This document shows positions 19,096-28,366 of a DNA stretch of 64,000 nt, in pieces. Both the position numbers and the translations under genes were made by a program. Every line of letters starts with the position of its first letter. The first letter of the stretch is position 1. Below the pieces are notes generated by a model. That model made no database searches and had not been told where the DNA came from. It was given only the letters and a program-made list of their open reading frames with translations. The stretch is from Halobacillus aidingensis (lineage in GTDB: Bacteria; Bacillota; Bacilli; Bacillales; Halobacillaceae), in NCBI RefSeq assembly GCF_900104185.1, contig NZ_FNIZ01000018.1:1-64000 (forward strand). Reading direction: 5' to 3'.

Positions 19096-19686
19096 ATGAA
19101 TTGGTATGAGAAGTTGAACGAGTATTTCCCAGTAGAGGAAATGAAATCAAAAGAACACATGGAAGCATTATTGAAAGAAAAAAGTGATGTGTACTACAAA
19201 GATGAAGGAGAACACCACGTCCTTATGTACGCGGAATTTGATTCTTTTCTTTTCATCGACTATGTATACGTTTCCACTGCTTCACGTGGTCAAGGACTTG
19301 GTCATAAACTCATCGAAAAAATGAAGGCGAAAGGGAAGCCGATCATCCTGGAAGTCGAACCTGTCGATTATGATGACTCGGATACTGAAGCAAGACTCCG
19401 CTTTTATCAGCGTGAAGGATTTAAGCACGCAAAATCCATTGGTTACACAAGACGCTCTGTTGTTACAGACGAACTCAATCAAATGGAAATCCTTTACTGG
19501 TCTCCGGAAGATGCGTCTGAGGAACAAATTTATGAGCAGATGAAAGAGATGTACACAGAAATCCATACGTATAAGGATAAAGAATTCTACGGAAAATCCT
19601 ATCAGCCTGTCGATGAAGTGCTGACTCATGATGAAGAGCGTGATATGGAAAACATCCTAAAAGAACTGGATAAAACAAAAAACTGA
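19096..19686 (+). CDS. yjbC: GNAT-family acetyltransferase YjbC
   Basis: The 196-residue protein carries a GNAT fold. The acetyl-CoA loop (STASRGQGLGHKLIEKM) lies at about residues 59-75 and RLRFYQREGFKH is near the end of the domain. The acidic C-terminal extension (EEQIYEQMKEMYTEIHTYKD) is characteristic of YjbC. The gene precedes spx as in B. subtilis, where the pair belongs to the stress-responsive yjbC-spx locus. The substrate is unknown. A terminator separates it from spx here, so the spx message can be made independently. Confidence 0.85.
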   Translation: MNWYEKLNEYFPVEEMKSKEHMEALLKEKSDVYYKDEGEHHVLMYAEFDSFLFIDYVYVSTASRGQGLGHKLIEKMKAKGKPIILEVEPVDYDDSDTEARLRFYQREGFKHAKSIGYTRRSVVTDELNQMEILYWSPEDASEEQIYEQMKEMYTEIHTYKDKEFYGKSYQPVDEVLTHDEERDMENILKELDKTKN

Positions 19687-19692
19687 TCACAT

Positions 19693-19722
19693 ATACCCAC
19701 CGTTAATTAAGGTGGGTATTTT
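19693..19722 (+). terminator. Terminator of yjbC
   Basis: ATACCCACC pairs with GGTGGGTAT and is followed by TTT. The weak T run suggests some readthrough into spx. Confidence 0.7.
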
Positions 19723-19878
19723 CAATGGAAGGCTATTAGTTGAAAATAGAATAATTTTATATTTTCTCTAAAAAAGAGGTTTAACCTTATATATAACGTG
19801 GTATAAGAACATGGAAACGATTTATAATTGCTTTCTGTAACATATGTTCGTGTTTTTATAGATGAAACTTGACAGGTG

Positions 19879-19887
19879 TGTTATAGT
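19879..19887 (+). promoter_or_regulatory. Probable extended -10 of the spx promoter
   Basis: TGTTATAGT (TG, one base, TATAGT) lies 85 bp before spx. A TTGACA at 19869-19874 is too close to act as its -35 and has no -10 at a standard distance. B. subtilis spx has several promoters and PerR/YodB sites, but I cannot identify those boxes here. Confidence 0.4.
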
Positions 19888-19971
19888 AGAATCATGGTTA
19901 GATTATATTGATTACAAATAAAATAAGCAATTAAAGTTCTACCATAAAATATTGAGGAGTGAAGTTTCTGT

Positions 19972-20367
19972 ATGGTTACACTTTATACCTCACCAAGTTG
20001 TACATCATGTCGAAAAGCTAAAGCATGGCTGGAAGAGCACGATATTCCTTACACTGAACGAAACATCTTTTCCGAGCCGCTAACGTTGGATGAGATTAAG
20101 GAAATTCTCCGTATGACGGAGGATGGAACGGAAGAAATCATCTCTACACGCTCAAAAGTTTTCCAAAAATTGAAGGTGGATTTCGATCAGCTGCCGATGC
20201 AAGATCTTTTTGACTTGATTCAGGAGAACCCTGGTTTGTTACGTCGCCCAATTATTTTGGATGACAAACGACTGCAGGTAGGTTATAACGAAGATGAAAT
20301 TCGACGTTTCTTACCTCGAAGTGTACGCACATTCCAATTGAAAGAAGCTCAACGCTTAGTCAATTAA
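19972..20367 (+). CDS. spx: Spx, redox-sensing RNA polymerase-binding regulator
   Basis: Spx binds the alpha C-terminal domain of RNA polymerase and redirects transcription during thiol and oxidative stress. The 131-residue ArsC-like protein has the redox switch Cys10-x-x-Cys13 ([10 protein letters not shown]), the RPIILD segment and a C-terminal tail ([16 protein letters not shown]) recognised for ClpXP degradation with the adaptor YjbH. The yjbH gene also lies in this window (25658-26545). The start has a GAGGAG ribosome site. A single gene with its own terminator. Confidence 0.96.
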   Translation: MVTLYTSPSCTSCRKAKAWLEEHDIPYTERNIFSEPLTLDEIKEILRMTEDGTEEIISTRSKVFQKLKVDFDQLPMQDLFDLIQENPGLLRRPIILDDKRLQVGYNEDEIRRFLPRSVRTFQLKEAQRLVN

Positions 20368-20373
20368 TAAATG

Positions 20374-20412
20374 AAAAAGCTGTGATGGTGATCAAACCAT
20401 CACAGCTTTTTT
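20374..20412. terminator. Terminator between spx and terC
   Basis: AAAAAGCTGTGATGGT and its complement form a long stem with T run. It could serve both convergent genes. Confidence 0.9.
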
Positions 20413-20450
20413 ATTCCCTTATTCTTACTTAGAAAATGGGTGATTTTTTG

Positions 20451-21116
20451 TTAGACTGCCGTGCCTTTTCTTTTGTTGGAAAAATAACCTAAAGTAATGA
20501 CTGCAATAACCATAACCACTGCAAACCACTGATGGATAAGTGGATAATCTTCCATATACTGCAGGATATAGCGGTCTTCCATTACCATCTCGGCAGCTGT
20601 GTAAGCTAAAATCCCAGCGCCGAAATAAATGAGGAGTGGAAACTTGTCCATGAGCACGAGGATGATTCGGCTTCCCCAAACGATGATAGGTACAGATACG
20701 AGAAGCCCGATGATGACGAGAATGATGTTGTTGTGAGAGGCTCCAGCTATGGCAAGTACATTGTCAAAACCCATCACGATATCAGCAAAGACAATTGTTT
20801 TTACAGCAGCAGCCAGGCTGTCACCTGCTTTGATGTGATCGTTCTCTTCTGTATCAGTTAGCAGTTTCATGGCAATATAAAAGAGAAGCAATCCTCCGAT
20901 TAATTGAAGGAAAGGGATTTGGAGAAGATAAAGAGCAACCAAAGTCAAAAGGACTCTGGCAGCGATGGCTAAGCCTGTCCCGAGAAGAATCGCTTTGTTT
21001 CTTTGCTGAGGGGGTAAATTGCGGCTGGCCAGTGCTATGACTACGGCATTATCACCGCCAAGAATGATATCAATACTGATAATGATGAGTAATGGTTCAA
21101 GCAAGTCCCAGTTCAT
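20451..21116 (-). CDS. yjbE: TerC-family membrane protein YjbE
   Basis: TerC proteins are polytopic membrane proteins linked to manganese export and metal supply to secreted enzymes. This 221-residue member has the two acidic signature helices, SIDIILGGDNAVVIALA at about 14-30 and ADIVMGFDNVLAIAGAS near residue 115, whose Asp residues are thought to carry the metal. Seven hydrophobic segments are visible. The position between spx and mecA, in reverse orientation, matches B. subtilis yjbE. It ends in a basic tail (FSNKRKGTAV). Confidence 0.88.
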   Translation of the reverse strand: MNWDLLEPLLIIISIDIILGGDNAVVIALASRNLPPQQRNKAILLGTGLAIAARVLLTLVALYLLQIPFLQLIGGLLLFYIAMKLLTDTEENDHIKAGDSLAAAVKTIVFADIVMGFDNVLAIAGASHNNIILVIIGLLVSVPIIVWGSRIILVLMDKFPLLIYFGAGILAYTAAEMVMEDRYILQYMEDYPLIHQWFAVVMVIAVITLGYFSNKRKGTAV

Positions 21117-21411
21117 TGAAAAATCCTCCTGCTATGTAGTGACAAACCTAAGGGAATAAGCTAAAATATAAAGTCAATCAACCGAATGAGGGCCTATTTC
21201 CATGTTTATTCATGACACAAATGGTTATATGCTGAAATCGAGCATTTTGTTTTCAAAACAGCCTTTGCTGTCATACAATAGAAGTACATCAACCCTTATT
21301 TCCACACATCATGACGGTTGAAGCTTTGGCCTAACGGGTAAGGTTTTATAAGCGACGCAAGGGTGAGTGTTCCCTTCCCCCTTAAAACATGACAAGAAGG
21401 GAGAGAAACGT

Positions 21412-22110
21412 ATGGAAATCGAACGCATTAATGAAAATACCGTTAAATTTTACGTAACATATCAAGACGTAGAGCAAAGAGGTTTCGACAGAGAAGAAAT
21501 CTGGTATAACCGAGAACGCAGTGAACAGCTTTTTTGGGAAATGATGGATGAAGTGAACGATCAGGAAAACTTCCAGGCGGATGGTCCATTGTGGATTCAG
21601 GTCCAGGCGATGGACAAAGGACTAGAAGTGATCGTGACTAAGGCTCAAGTATCCCAGGATGGCCAAAAGCTCGAACTTCCGAATGAGGACGGTAAGGCAA
21701 TTGATGTTCCAGTGGATGAAAAACTGGAGTCACTGCTTGATGATAAATTCCAATCTTCCGAAGACTATGATCAAAGGAATGAATACGATGAGGATCAGGA
21801 GGATTCAGATGAACCTCTGACGTTCACACTCAAATTCAATGATTTTGAAGATGTGATCCAACTGAGCCACTACGTATTACCAACTGAATCCATGGAGCAG
21901 CGCTTGTTCCATTTTGAAGACCGCTACTATTTATATATTCAATTCAATGATGAAAATATGAGTGATGATGACCAAGAAAATGTGTTGAGTCAACTTATGG
22001 AATACGGACATGAGTCATCCCTTACGATTCACAGGTTGGAGGAGTATGGAAAAACGATATTCAGCGAGCAGGCATTGGAATCAGTGAAAGAATATTTTCC
22101 TGTCGATTAA
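21412..22110 (+). CDS. mecA: Adaptor protein MecA
   Basis: MecA links ClpC to its substrates (ComK and others) and is needed to assemble active ClpCP. The 232-residue protein has the N-terminal substrate-binding domain starting MEIERINENTVKFYVTY, a long acidic linker (residues about 115-138, rich in Asp and Glu), and the C-terminal ClpC-binding domain containing FEDVIQLSHYVL and FEDRYYLYIQF. ATG 21412 has AGGGAG in front; an upstream in-frame ATG at 21367 lacks a site. It is followed by coiA, as in B. subtilis. Confidence 0.93.
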   Translation: MEIERINENTVKFYVTYQDVEQRGFDREEIWYNRERSEQLFWEMMDEVNDQENFQADGPLWIQVQAMDKGLEVIVTKAQVSQDGQKLELPNEDGKAIDVPVDEKLESLLDDKFQSSEDYDQRNEYDEDQEDSDEPLTFTLKFNDFEDVIQLSHYVLPTESMEQRLFHFEDRYYLYIQFNDENMSDDDQENVLSQLMEYGHESSLTIHRLEEYGKTIFSEQALESVKEYFPVD

Positions 22111-22117
22111 TTCGACG

Positions 22118-22148
22118 AGCACACCACCACGTGTGCTTATTTTTTTGT
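22118..22148 (+). terminator. Terminator of mecA
   Basis: AGCACAC pairs with GTGTGCT and is followed by a T-rich run. Confidence 0.8.
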
Positions 22149-22323
22149 CTTAAATGATATTTATTTACTTCAAAATTGTGGGCCATTTAAATGAAGACTC
22201 AGTTTTGGATACTCAGGCTATTTCCCTAAGGTTTGACAGCGGTTCGAGGTTCGAATCCGGTAAGTTAAGCAGGATTATTGGGGCCTTGCGTCGAATAAAA
22301 GAACATAGGAGGTGATCAAGCAG

Positions 22324-23475
22324 GTGTTGTATGCTTTAGATACAAATGGAGATTTACAATCTTTGTACCAGCTGACGCAAGCGGAAATAAATTTGGCAAG
22401 GAAGAACCCCTATTTTTGTCCTGTCTGTCATGAAATGTTGCAAATACGGTCGGGGACACGGACGGTTCCTCACTTTTCCCATCTTCCCAAAAGCAATTGT
22501 ACTGTGCTAAAAGGAGGGGAGACTGTCGAACATGATCGAGGAAAATGGCAGTTGTTTACATGGTTGAAGCACCAAGGGTATGAGGTTCAGCTGGAGCAGT
22601 ACTTGCCAGAGATTAGACAAAGACCGGACTTATACTTAATGGTCAATGATAAGAAAATCGCGATTGAGTATCAGTGTGCTTCTGTCTCCAAGCGCGAAAT
22701 CAAAAAACGAACCCTCTCCTACCGGGACGCAGGAATTTTTCCTCTCTGGATTCTTGGTGCAAAACACCTTCAATCCTCAAACTCCAATCATTGTTCTCTC
22801 AGTGATTTTACCCGCTCTTTCCTTTATTACTTAAATGATGATTATCACTTATATTTCTTTCATGCTTCAAAAAATATCATCTGCGTGCTTTCAAATGCCA
22901 AATCCGCAGGTGGACGCCGGGTCTTTGCTAATACTTTCTCCTCATCTTTAACTAATCTTAGTTTTGCTCAGTTATTTTCCTCTGTACCATATAGTCACGG
23001 AGAAGGGCATTTCTTAAGAGAAGTAGAGAGATTATGGTATAAAAATCGGACGGTTTATCAGAGTCAGGTAAGTTCTGAAGAACGTCAATATCGTCAGTAT
23101 CTTTACTTAAGGGGTTATCACTTCTCGTTAATCCCGAGTATTTGTTATTTGCCTGTGCCCGCCCAAGTTCAATCTGTAATGAGGCCGTATGTATGGCAAA
23201 CCCGTCTTTTCCTGGATCATTTCTTTCACCTTCCTATAGGTTCTCCTATCGAATTTCCCTTCCTGAAGATTTCTTCGACTCCAAACGGATATGTCCCTCA
23301 TTTAAGCCAACAATATTTAGACTTACTTACTCAATTAAATATCATAGAAAAAACAGGGAAGAATAATTATATCAAGAGCAAACAGGTCCCCTTCCATAAA
23401 CGAGTGGAGGATGCGCTGGAAGATGACCGTAGGACGTTGGAACAGTTGAAAAATTTACAAAGAATTAAGATTTAA
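22324..23475 (+). CDS. coiA: Competence protein CoiA
   Basis: CoiA is needed for processing incoming DNA in natural transformation. The N-terminus carries a Cys/His cluster (CPVCHEML..HFSHL..NC) likely to bind zinc. It is followed by GGETVEHDRGKWQL and a nuclease-like core (QRPDLYLMVNDKKIAIEYQ) with the Asp and Glu of a restriction-type fold. The C-terminal half is rich in aromatic residues. Translation most likely starts at GTG 22324 (VLYALDTNGDL), because the AGGAGGTGATC just before it is the ribosome site itself. The length of 383 residues agrees with homologues. Together with med, mecA and spx it suggests competence functions are retained. Confidence 0.85.
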   Translation: MLYALDTNGDLQSLYQLTQAEINLARKNPYFCPVCHEMLQIRSGTRTVPHFSHLPKSNCTVLKGGETVEHDRGKWQLFTWLKHQGYEVQLEQYLPEIRQRPDLYLMVNDKKIAIEYQCASVSKREIKKRTLSYRDAGIFPLWILGAKHLQSSNSNHCSLSDFTRSFLYYLNDDYHLYFFHASKNIICVLSNAKSAGGRRVFANTFSSSLTNLSFAQLFSSVPYSHGEGHFLREVERLWYKNRTVYQSQVSSEERQYRQYLYLRGYHFSLIPSICYLPVPAQVQSVMRPYVWQTRLFLDHFFHLPIGSPIEFPFLKISSTPNGYVPHLSQQYLDLLTQLNIIEKTGKNNYIKSKQVPFHKRVEDALEDDRRTLEQLKNLQRIKI

Positions 23476-23540
23476 GAAGGGATTTGCACCTCAATCGAGA
23501 AATTTTTAGGGTGACGAATTATTTTGAAGGAGGATGTTGA

Positions 23541-25349
23541 ATGTCGTCTGCGAAAGAACTACCAAAAAGAGAAGATATACCTGTTGATAAAACATGGGAC
23601 CTTGAAGCCATGTTTGCCACAGATGAAGAATGGTATAAAGAATTAGAAGAAGCGAAGGAGCTGCTTCCTGAATTAGAAAAGTACCAGGGTAAACTGGGGG
23701 AATCGGCGGAACAGCTATATGAGCTTCTTTCCTTTCAAGATAAAATTTCACATAAAATTGGCTTGTTGTACACTTATGCCCATATGAGAAATGACCAGGA
23801 TACAACGAATGCTCATTATCAGGAGATGAATGCAAAGGCTGAGAACTTATACACGAAGATCGCCTCGGCTATGAGTTTTATCGTTCCGGAGATTCTTGCT
23901 CTTCCTGAAGGGAAAGTGAGAAGCTTTATTGAATCTTATGAGCCTTTAGAGCTATATGAACATACACTCGATGAAATTACACGCCAACGGGCTCATGTAT
24001 TGAGTGAGAAAGAGGAAAAATTGTTGGCTGGATTTTCTGAGATTGGTGCCAACCCTTCACAAACTTTCGGCGCCTTAAATAATGCGGATCTCACTTTTCC
24101 AACCATAAAAAATGAAAAAGGAGAAGAGGTCGATCTAACTCACGGGCGCTACATCAATTTTCTGAAGTCAGATGATCGGGAAGTGAGAAAATCTGCGTTT
24201 GATGCCATGTACGATACGTTTGGGTCGTTCAAGAACACATTTGCCTCCACACTCGGAGGACATGTGAAGAAGAACAATTTCAACGCGTCTGTAAGGAAAT
24301 ATGACCGGGCAAGACAAGCCAAACTGGATAGCAATAATATCCCCGAATCGGTTTATGATAACTTGCTCGAAGCAGTAAACGAAAGACTTCCTCTCTTGCA
24401 TCGCTATGCAGAGCTTCGAAAAGAAGTGCTGGACCTTGATGAAGTTCATATGTATGACTTGTACACTCCACTTGTGAAAGATGCAGAGATGGAAGTTACG
24501 TACGAAGAAGCTCAGGACTTGGTCATCAAAGGCTTGGAGCCGTTGGGTGAAGAATACGTTAATATCGTTAAAGAGGGGTTTGAAAATCGCTGGATTGACG
24601 TAGAGGAGAATAAAGGGAAGCGAAGCGGTGCTTATTCATCCGGCCATTATGGAACAAACCCATATATTCTTATGAACTGGCAGGATAATGTAAATAATTT
24701 ATTTACGTTAGCTCATGAACTCGGCCATTCTCTTCATAGCTATTATACGCATCAAAACCAGCCATATCGCTACGGTAACTACTCCATTTTCGTGGCAGAG
24801 GTAGCTTCTACATGTAATGAAGCCCTTCTCAATGACTATATGATTAAGAAGACAAATAGTGAAAAAGAGAAGCTTTATTTATTGAACAACTTTTTAGAAG
24901 GCTTCCGTGGTACGGTTTTCCGCCAGACGATGTTTGCGGAATTTGAACACGAGATTCACGTTCAAGCCCAGAACGGCGAGGCTTTGACAGCTGAAAAACT
25001 GACAGAAATTTATTATGAGCTAAATAAGAAATACTTTGGCGAGAATATCGTCATTGATGAAAAAATTGGTCTTGAGTGGGCACGTATTCCGCATTTCTAT
25101 ATGGGATATTATGTGTACCAGTACTCTACTGGTTATGCAGCCGCACAGGCATTAGCAGGACAAATCCTTGAAGAAGGAGAACCAGCGGTTGAACGCTATA
25201 AAAACTTCTTGAAGGCGGGCAGCAGTGACTATCCGATTGAGGTCCTAAAGCAGGCTGGAGTCGATATGACATCGAAAGATCCCATATTATCAGCATTGGA
25301 TGTTTTTGAAGAAAAATTAAATGAAATGGAACAACTTTTGAAAAAATAA
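23541..25349 (+). CDS. pepF: Oligoendopeptidase F
   Basis: PepF is a cytoplasmic M3-family zinc metallopeptidase that cuts short peptides, for instance those imported by Opp. The 602-residue length is typical. The zinc site HELGH is at residues 392-396, with the downstream Glu in EVASTCNEALL. The N-terminal part is helical and acidic. AAGGAGGATG precedes ATG 23541. It lies 65 bp after coiA and may be co-transcribed with it. Confidence 0.95.
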   Translation: MSSAKELPKREDIPVDKTWDLEAMFATDEEWYKELEEAKELLPELEKYQGKLGESAEQLYELLSFQDKISHKIGLLYTYAHMRNDQDTTNAHYQEMNAKAENLYTKIASAMSFIVPEILALPEGKVRSFIESYEPLELYEHTLDEITRQRAHVLSEKEEKLLAGFSEIGANPSQTFGALNNADLTFPTIKNEKGEEVDLTHGRYINFLKSDDREVRKSAFDAMYDTFGSFKNTFASTLGGHVKKNNFNASVRKYDRARQAKLDSNNIPESVYDNLLEAVNERLPLLHRYAELRKEVLDLDEVHMYDLYTPLVKDAEMEVTYEEAQDLVIKGLEPLGEEYVNIVKEGFENRWIDVEENKGKRSGAYSSGHYGTNPYILMNWQDNVNNLFTLAHELGHSLHSYYTHQNQPYRYGNYSIFVAEVASTCNEALLNDYMIKKTNSEKEKLYLLNNFLEGFRGTVFRQTMFAEFEHEIHVQAQNGEALTAEKLTEIYYELNKKYFGENIVIDEKIGLEWARIPHFYMGYYVYQYSTGYAAAQALAGQILEEGEPAVERYKNFLKAGSSDYPIEVLKQAGVDMTSKDPILSALDVFEEKLNEMEQLLKK

Positions 25350-25356
25350 CACAGAT

Positions 25357-25396
25357 AAACCCACAGAATAAAAGGTTCTGTGGGTTTCTTTATTTA
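25357..25396. terminator. Terminator after pepF
   Basis: AAACCCACAGAA pairs with TTCTGTGGGTTT around a seven-base loop. It overlaps the end of the convergent small gene. Confidence 0.85.
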
Positions 25397-25566
25397 AAGC
25401 CGCGAAATGTTTTCTTGTGGGATGGTATGGATAAAATGAGATAAATCGCAATGAACAATAAGGGCGAACTGATGTAAATGGGATATAAATTCATGAGTGC
25501 GAACAAGTGGAAAGCAGCAAGAAATAAAATACTAATTACGAAAAATAGGATTACCCAAATTTTCAT
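25390..25566 (-). CDS. Small membrane protein at the yizD position, 58 aa
   Basis: The protein MKIWVILFFVISILFLAAFH and onwards is almost entirely hydrophobic with two membrane helices and a basic end (SHKKTFRGFK). GGAGGTG stands nine bases before ATG 25566. Position between pepF and yjbH is that of B. subtilis yizD, also a very small protein; whether the sequences are homologous cannot be told here. The function is unknown. Confidence 0.6.
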   Translation of the reverse strand: MKIWVILFFVISILFLAAFHLFALMNLYPIYISSPLLFIAIYLILSIPSHKKTFRGFK

Positions 25567-25628
25567 CTCCACACACACCTCCATGGTTCATTTTATGGAG
25601 AGGAATGGATTCACATGACTCCCTGCCA

Positions 25629-25659
25629 AAGAAAAACTCCCGCTTCCGGGAGTTTAATC
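25629..25659 (-). terminator. Terminator of the yjbK-yjbI-yjbH operon
   Basis: On the minus strand ACTCCCG, a four-base loop and CGGGAGT are followed by TTTTC. Confidence 0.85.
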
Positions 25660-26545
25660 AACTTTCGATATATTGCCAAAAAGCTCCATGCTTCACGGGA
25701 ATTTCCCGCACTTTTTGTTTCAGTACAAGCTTTTTCATTTCTCGTTTCGCTTCTTGTTCTGTCCAGTCATACACAACCGCTATTTCTTTGTTGGCAACGA
25801 AGCGATAGTGTTGCAAGAAATCCTCCAAAGCTGGTTTTATTCCTGGCTTTGGATCTTTTTGTAGCATTTCTTTCAACACTTTCACATAAACGTCGTACGT
25901 GTATAATCCTGTGATTTTCAAGCCAGCATCTTCTTCTGATTCGTTAAAGACGACAATGGTAGGAGTGGAATCCACATCCATCTCATGAGCTAATTTCAAG
26001 TCACACTGTAAGGCTCTTCGTGCAGCCTCTCCATGGAGATCTTTTTTGAATTCAGAAACATCAAGACGGGACTTTTCAGCACACTCGATTAAAACCGATT
26101 CATCTGAAATGTTCTGTTTTTCCAAGAAAACATATTCCTGTACTTTTCGTAAGAAGCGCATTCCAGCCTTTTTCCCTTGTAATTCAGCAGCTTTTACAGC
26201 AAGAGCTGTGGCAAACGGGGAGGATATAGGGTTTTCAAGCCATACATCCCCGTCACAGCACATGCCTGTACGTGACCCGGTCTTGTCCCACGCCTCTTTC
26301 AAGTTTTCAGGCTTCTTTATTTTATTCTGGTGTAAAGAAGATAGCTTCCCGCTGATGATCGGCCGGAGAGTAAAGAAGCGTCCGTATTCGATCGTGAGCT
26401 TTTTGAGGAAGGGTTCCAGTGACCAGCATTCGGGGCATAAGGGATCAATAAAAACATAGATCTCAATCGGTCGTTTCAGTAAATCGAAAAAACCGCTCGC
26501 TGTTCCAGTTGTATCACTGTCACTGTTTAAACTTTTCCAACTCAC
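25658..26545 (-). CDS. yjbH: YjbH, adaptor for ClpXP degradation of Spx
   Basis: YjbH is a DsbA-like thioredoxin-fold protein that delivers Spx to ClpXP; stress causes it to aggregate and Spx to accumulate. The 295-residue protein shows the Cys pair in [12 protein letters not shown] (Cys37, Cys40) and the downstream [10 protein letters not shown] of the thioredoxin fold. A second Cys pair (GMCCDGDVW) is also present. The start overlaps the haemoglobin gene stop by four bases, so the two are translationally coupled. Its target gene spx lies 5 kb away in this window. Confidence 0.92.
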   Translation of the reverse strand: MSWKSLNSDSDTTGTASGFFDLLKRPIEIYVFIDPLCPECWSLEPFLKKLTIEYGRFFTLRPIISGKLSSLHQNKIKKPENLKEAWDKTGSRTGMCCDGDVWLENPISSPFATALAVKAAELQGKKAGMRFLRKVQEYVFLEKQNISDESVLIECAEKSRLDVSEFKKDLHGEAARRALQCDLKLAHEMDVDSTPTIVVFNESEEDAGLKITGLYTYDVYVKVLKEMLQKDPKPGIKPALEDFLQHYRFVANKEIAVVYDWTEQEAKREMKKLVLKQKVREIPVKHGAFWQYIES

Positions 26546-26940
26546 ATCGATTCTCCTTTCTCATCTTCTGGTGAATTCATCATATGGTTTGCTGTCATCG
26601 TAAGCCTTTCAAACATAAAAGAACGATGTGGTTCTTCAATATCAACCTCATTCATGGCACCGGACATGCAGGATAACCATGCATCTCTTCTTGTAGGTGT
26701 GATTTTGAAAGGCAGGTGTCTTGCCCGTAACATCGGATGGCCATGTTCCTCAACATAGAGTGGGGGGCCACCGAAGAACTGGGTTAAAAATTGCTTTTGT
26801 TTTCGTATGGTTTCTGTAAGATCGTCCGGAAAGATCGGAATTAAATCCGGGTGTTCACTCACACGTTTATAAAAAGCTTCGACAAGCTCATCGATTTTTT
26901 CTTTACCAATTTCCTCAAAAAACGTTTCTCGTTGTTGCAT
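26542..26940 (-). CDS. yjbI: Truncated haemoglobin (YjbI family, group II)
   Basis: The 132-residue protein has the truncated globin pattern: the N-terminal [20 protein letters not shown] helix, a His in [15 protein letters not shown] that fits the proximal-histidine region, and a C-terminal W..CM segment. B. subtilis YjbI is a small oxygen-binding haem protein needed to protect YjbH function. The four-base overlap with yjbH and the shared terminator support a joint role. The promoter must lie upstream of yjbK. Confidence 0.9.
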   Translation of the reverse strand: MQQRETFFEEIGKEKIDELVEAFYKRVSEHPDLIPIFPDDLTETIRKQKQFLTQFFGGPPLYVEEHGHPMLRARHLPFKITPTRRDAWLSCMSGAMNEVDIEEPHRSFMFERLTMTANHMMNSPEDEKGESM

Positions 26941-26994
26941 AGCATCCCTTCCTGTCTGTTCATCATTTTAGCAATGAGGGCTAGAGAACGGCAA

Positions 26995-27579
26995 CTATTC
27001 TGATTGCAGTCGCTTTCTGTCGTAGAAACGTTTGATCTTATTATCTGTTTCACGGTTCGGAATATTGCATACATGCAGGATTTCGTCGATCACTTTTTTC
27101 CCGGTCTCTTTAGAACCGGCTTCTACTTCCAGCTCATAATCTTCCTTGTCATAATAAAGGCTGTGGTCAAGGACGACGGTAGCCTCTTTGTAGGCAAGTT
27201 CTTTTCGTCTCGTTGTAAGAGAACCGAGGTAGTGAAGATTTTCAAGGGATATACCAAGGTCATCCAGTTGCTTGGATACATGAGGCTTTTCTGTCATTTT
27301 GTTTTGAATCCAAAGATTGGCTTCTTCTTCTGTAAGCGAATCATGAGTTTCAAGCAGACCTTCTGCATGTGGCTGCTTCAGCGTCAATGTCCATTGACCT
27401 TGTTTTTGACGTATTCTTAAAGCGGCTCCTTGCTGCTTTAGATTTAGGTCTTCTGTTTCAAAATAATAATTGGTTTGTTCCATGAGTTCAACTGATTTGA
27501 ATGGTAAAAAATGATAAACCTTTTCATATTCGTCTTCTGTTAATAAGTTTTTAAACTCGATTTCAATTTCCTGTGCCAT
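26995..27579 (-). CDS. yjbK: CYTH-domain (triphosphate tunnel) protein YjbK
   Basis: The CYTH fold binds triphosphates with divalent metals; members are inorganic triphosphatases, adenylate cyclases or thiamine triphosphatases. This 194-residue protein has the N-terminal EIEIEFKN metal-binding motif, the RIRQKQGQWTLTLKQP strand pair, and YELEVEAG near the C-terminus. AGGAGG precedes the ATG. It heads the yjbK-yjbI-yjbH unit and is divergent from relQ, as in B. subtilis (where yjbJ lies in between but is missing here). The exact substrate is not known. Confidence 0.88.
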   Translation of the reverse strand: MAQEIEIEFKNLLTEDEYEKVYHFLPFKSVELMEQTNYYFETEDLNLKQQGAALRIRQKQGQWTLTLKQPHAEGLLETHDSLTEEEANLWIQNKMTEKPHVSKQLDDLGISLENLHYLGSLTTRRKELAYKEATVVLDHSLYYDKEDYELEVEAGSKETGKKVIDEILHVCNIPNRETDNKIKRFYDRKRLQSE

Positions 27580-27712
27580 GGTTAAGACCTCCTGATCGTA
27601 GTATAATGTCAGGCGCTCTGCTTATTCTGCAGGCTAACTTTATGATACAATGAATGATGAACAAAACGCACATATTTACTATGAAGATTGGATACATAAA
27701 GGTGGTTGCTTG

Positions 27713-28351
27713 ATGAATTGGGATATATTTATAGCACCTTATGCACAAGTTGTGGAAGAATTAAAAATTAAATTAAAAGGCATGCGCCGGCAGTTTGAAT
27801 ATGAGGAAGAACAATCCCCTATCGAATTTGTAACCGGACGCGTAAAGCCGAAATCAAGCATTATTGAAAAGGCTAGACGAAAAGCCATTAATCCTGAAAA
27901 CATCGAAGAAGAACTGCAGGATATAGCTGGAGTGAGAGTGGTCTGTCAATTCGTTGATGACATTTATGCGGTTGTCACCATGCTTCGGAACCGCCATGAT
28001 TTTGAAATCGTAGAAGAGAAAGATTACGTTTCAAGGAAAAAGGATAGTGGGTATAGATCCTTCCATGTCATTATTCGTTACCCGGTGGAAACCATTCATG
28101 GAGAGAAAAAAGTATTGGCAGAAATACAGATCCGCACCCTTGCCATGAACTTTTGGGCGACCAATGAACACTCATTAAATTATAAGTATTCGGGGAAAAT
28201 ACCATCAGAAATCAAATCACGTCTCAAACGTGCCGGTGAGGCTGCCTTTCAGCTCGATGAAGAGATGTCCAAAATAAAAAGCGAGATCCAAGAAGCACAA
28301 CGAGCGTTTCTAAGAAAAGAAGAACAAAAAAAGAACCCTAGAAAAACTTAA
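27713..28351 (+). CDS. relQ: Small alarmone synthetase RelQ (SasB, YjbM)
   Basis: RelQ makes (p)ppGpp or pGpp from ATP and GDP/GTP/GMP without a hydrolase domain. Its 212 residues match the family length. The RelA/SpoT synthetase motifs are visible: RVKPKSSIIEKARRK, DIAGVRVVCQFVDD, KKDSGYRSFHVIIRYP and AEIQIRTLAMNFWAT. The C-terminal helix is charged, as in other tetrameric RelQ proteins. ATG 27713 has AAAGGTGG seven bases upstream; the in-frame ATG at 27650 overlaps the probable extended -10 TGATACAAT (27643-27651) and is rejected. nadF follows after 15 bp. Confidence 0.93.
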   Translation: MNWDIFIAPYAQVVEELKIKLKGMRRQFEYEEEQSPIEFVTGRVKPKSSIIEKARRKAINPENIEEELQDIAGVRVVCQFVDDIYAVVTMLRNRHDFEIVEEKDYVSRKKDSGYRSFHVIIRYPVETIHGEKKVLAEIQIRTLAMNFWATNEHSLNYKYSGKIPSEIKSRLKRAGEAAFQLDEEMSKIKSEIQEAQRAFLRKEEQKKNPRKT

Positions 28352-28366
28352 AGGAGTGGGTGGACG

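Noticed and set aside
19861-19900. TTGACA before spx as a -35 element
   Set aside because: At 17 bp there is no -10-like hexamer (TCATGG). The nearby TATAGT is too close to it, so I only list the extended -10.
21300-21411. Possible riboswitch upstream of mecA (GGGTGAGTGTTCCC hairpin)
   Set aside because: Only one short stem is visible and no known aptamer core was recognised.
22230-22265. tRNA-like T-arm (GGTTCGAATCC) upstream of coiA
   Set aside because: The flanking bases do not form a T stem or acceptor stem and no anticodon arm is present. It is a chance match.
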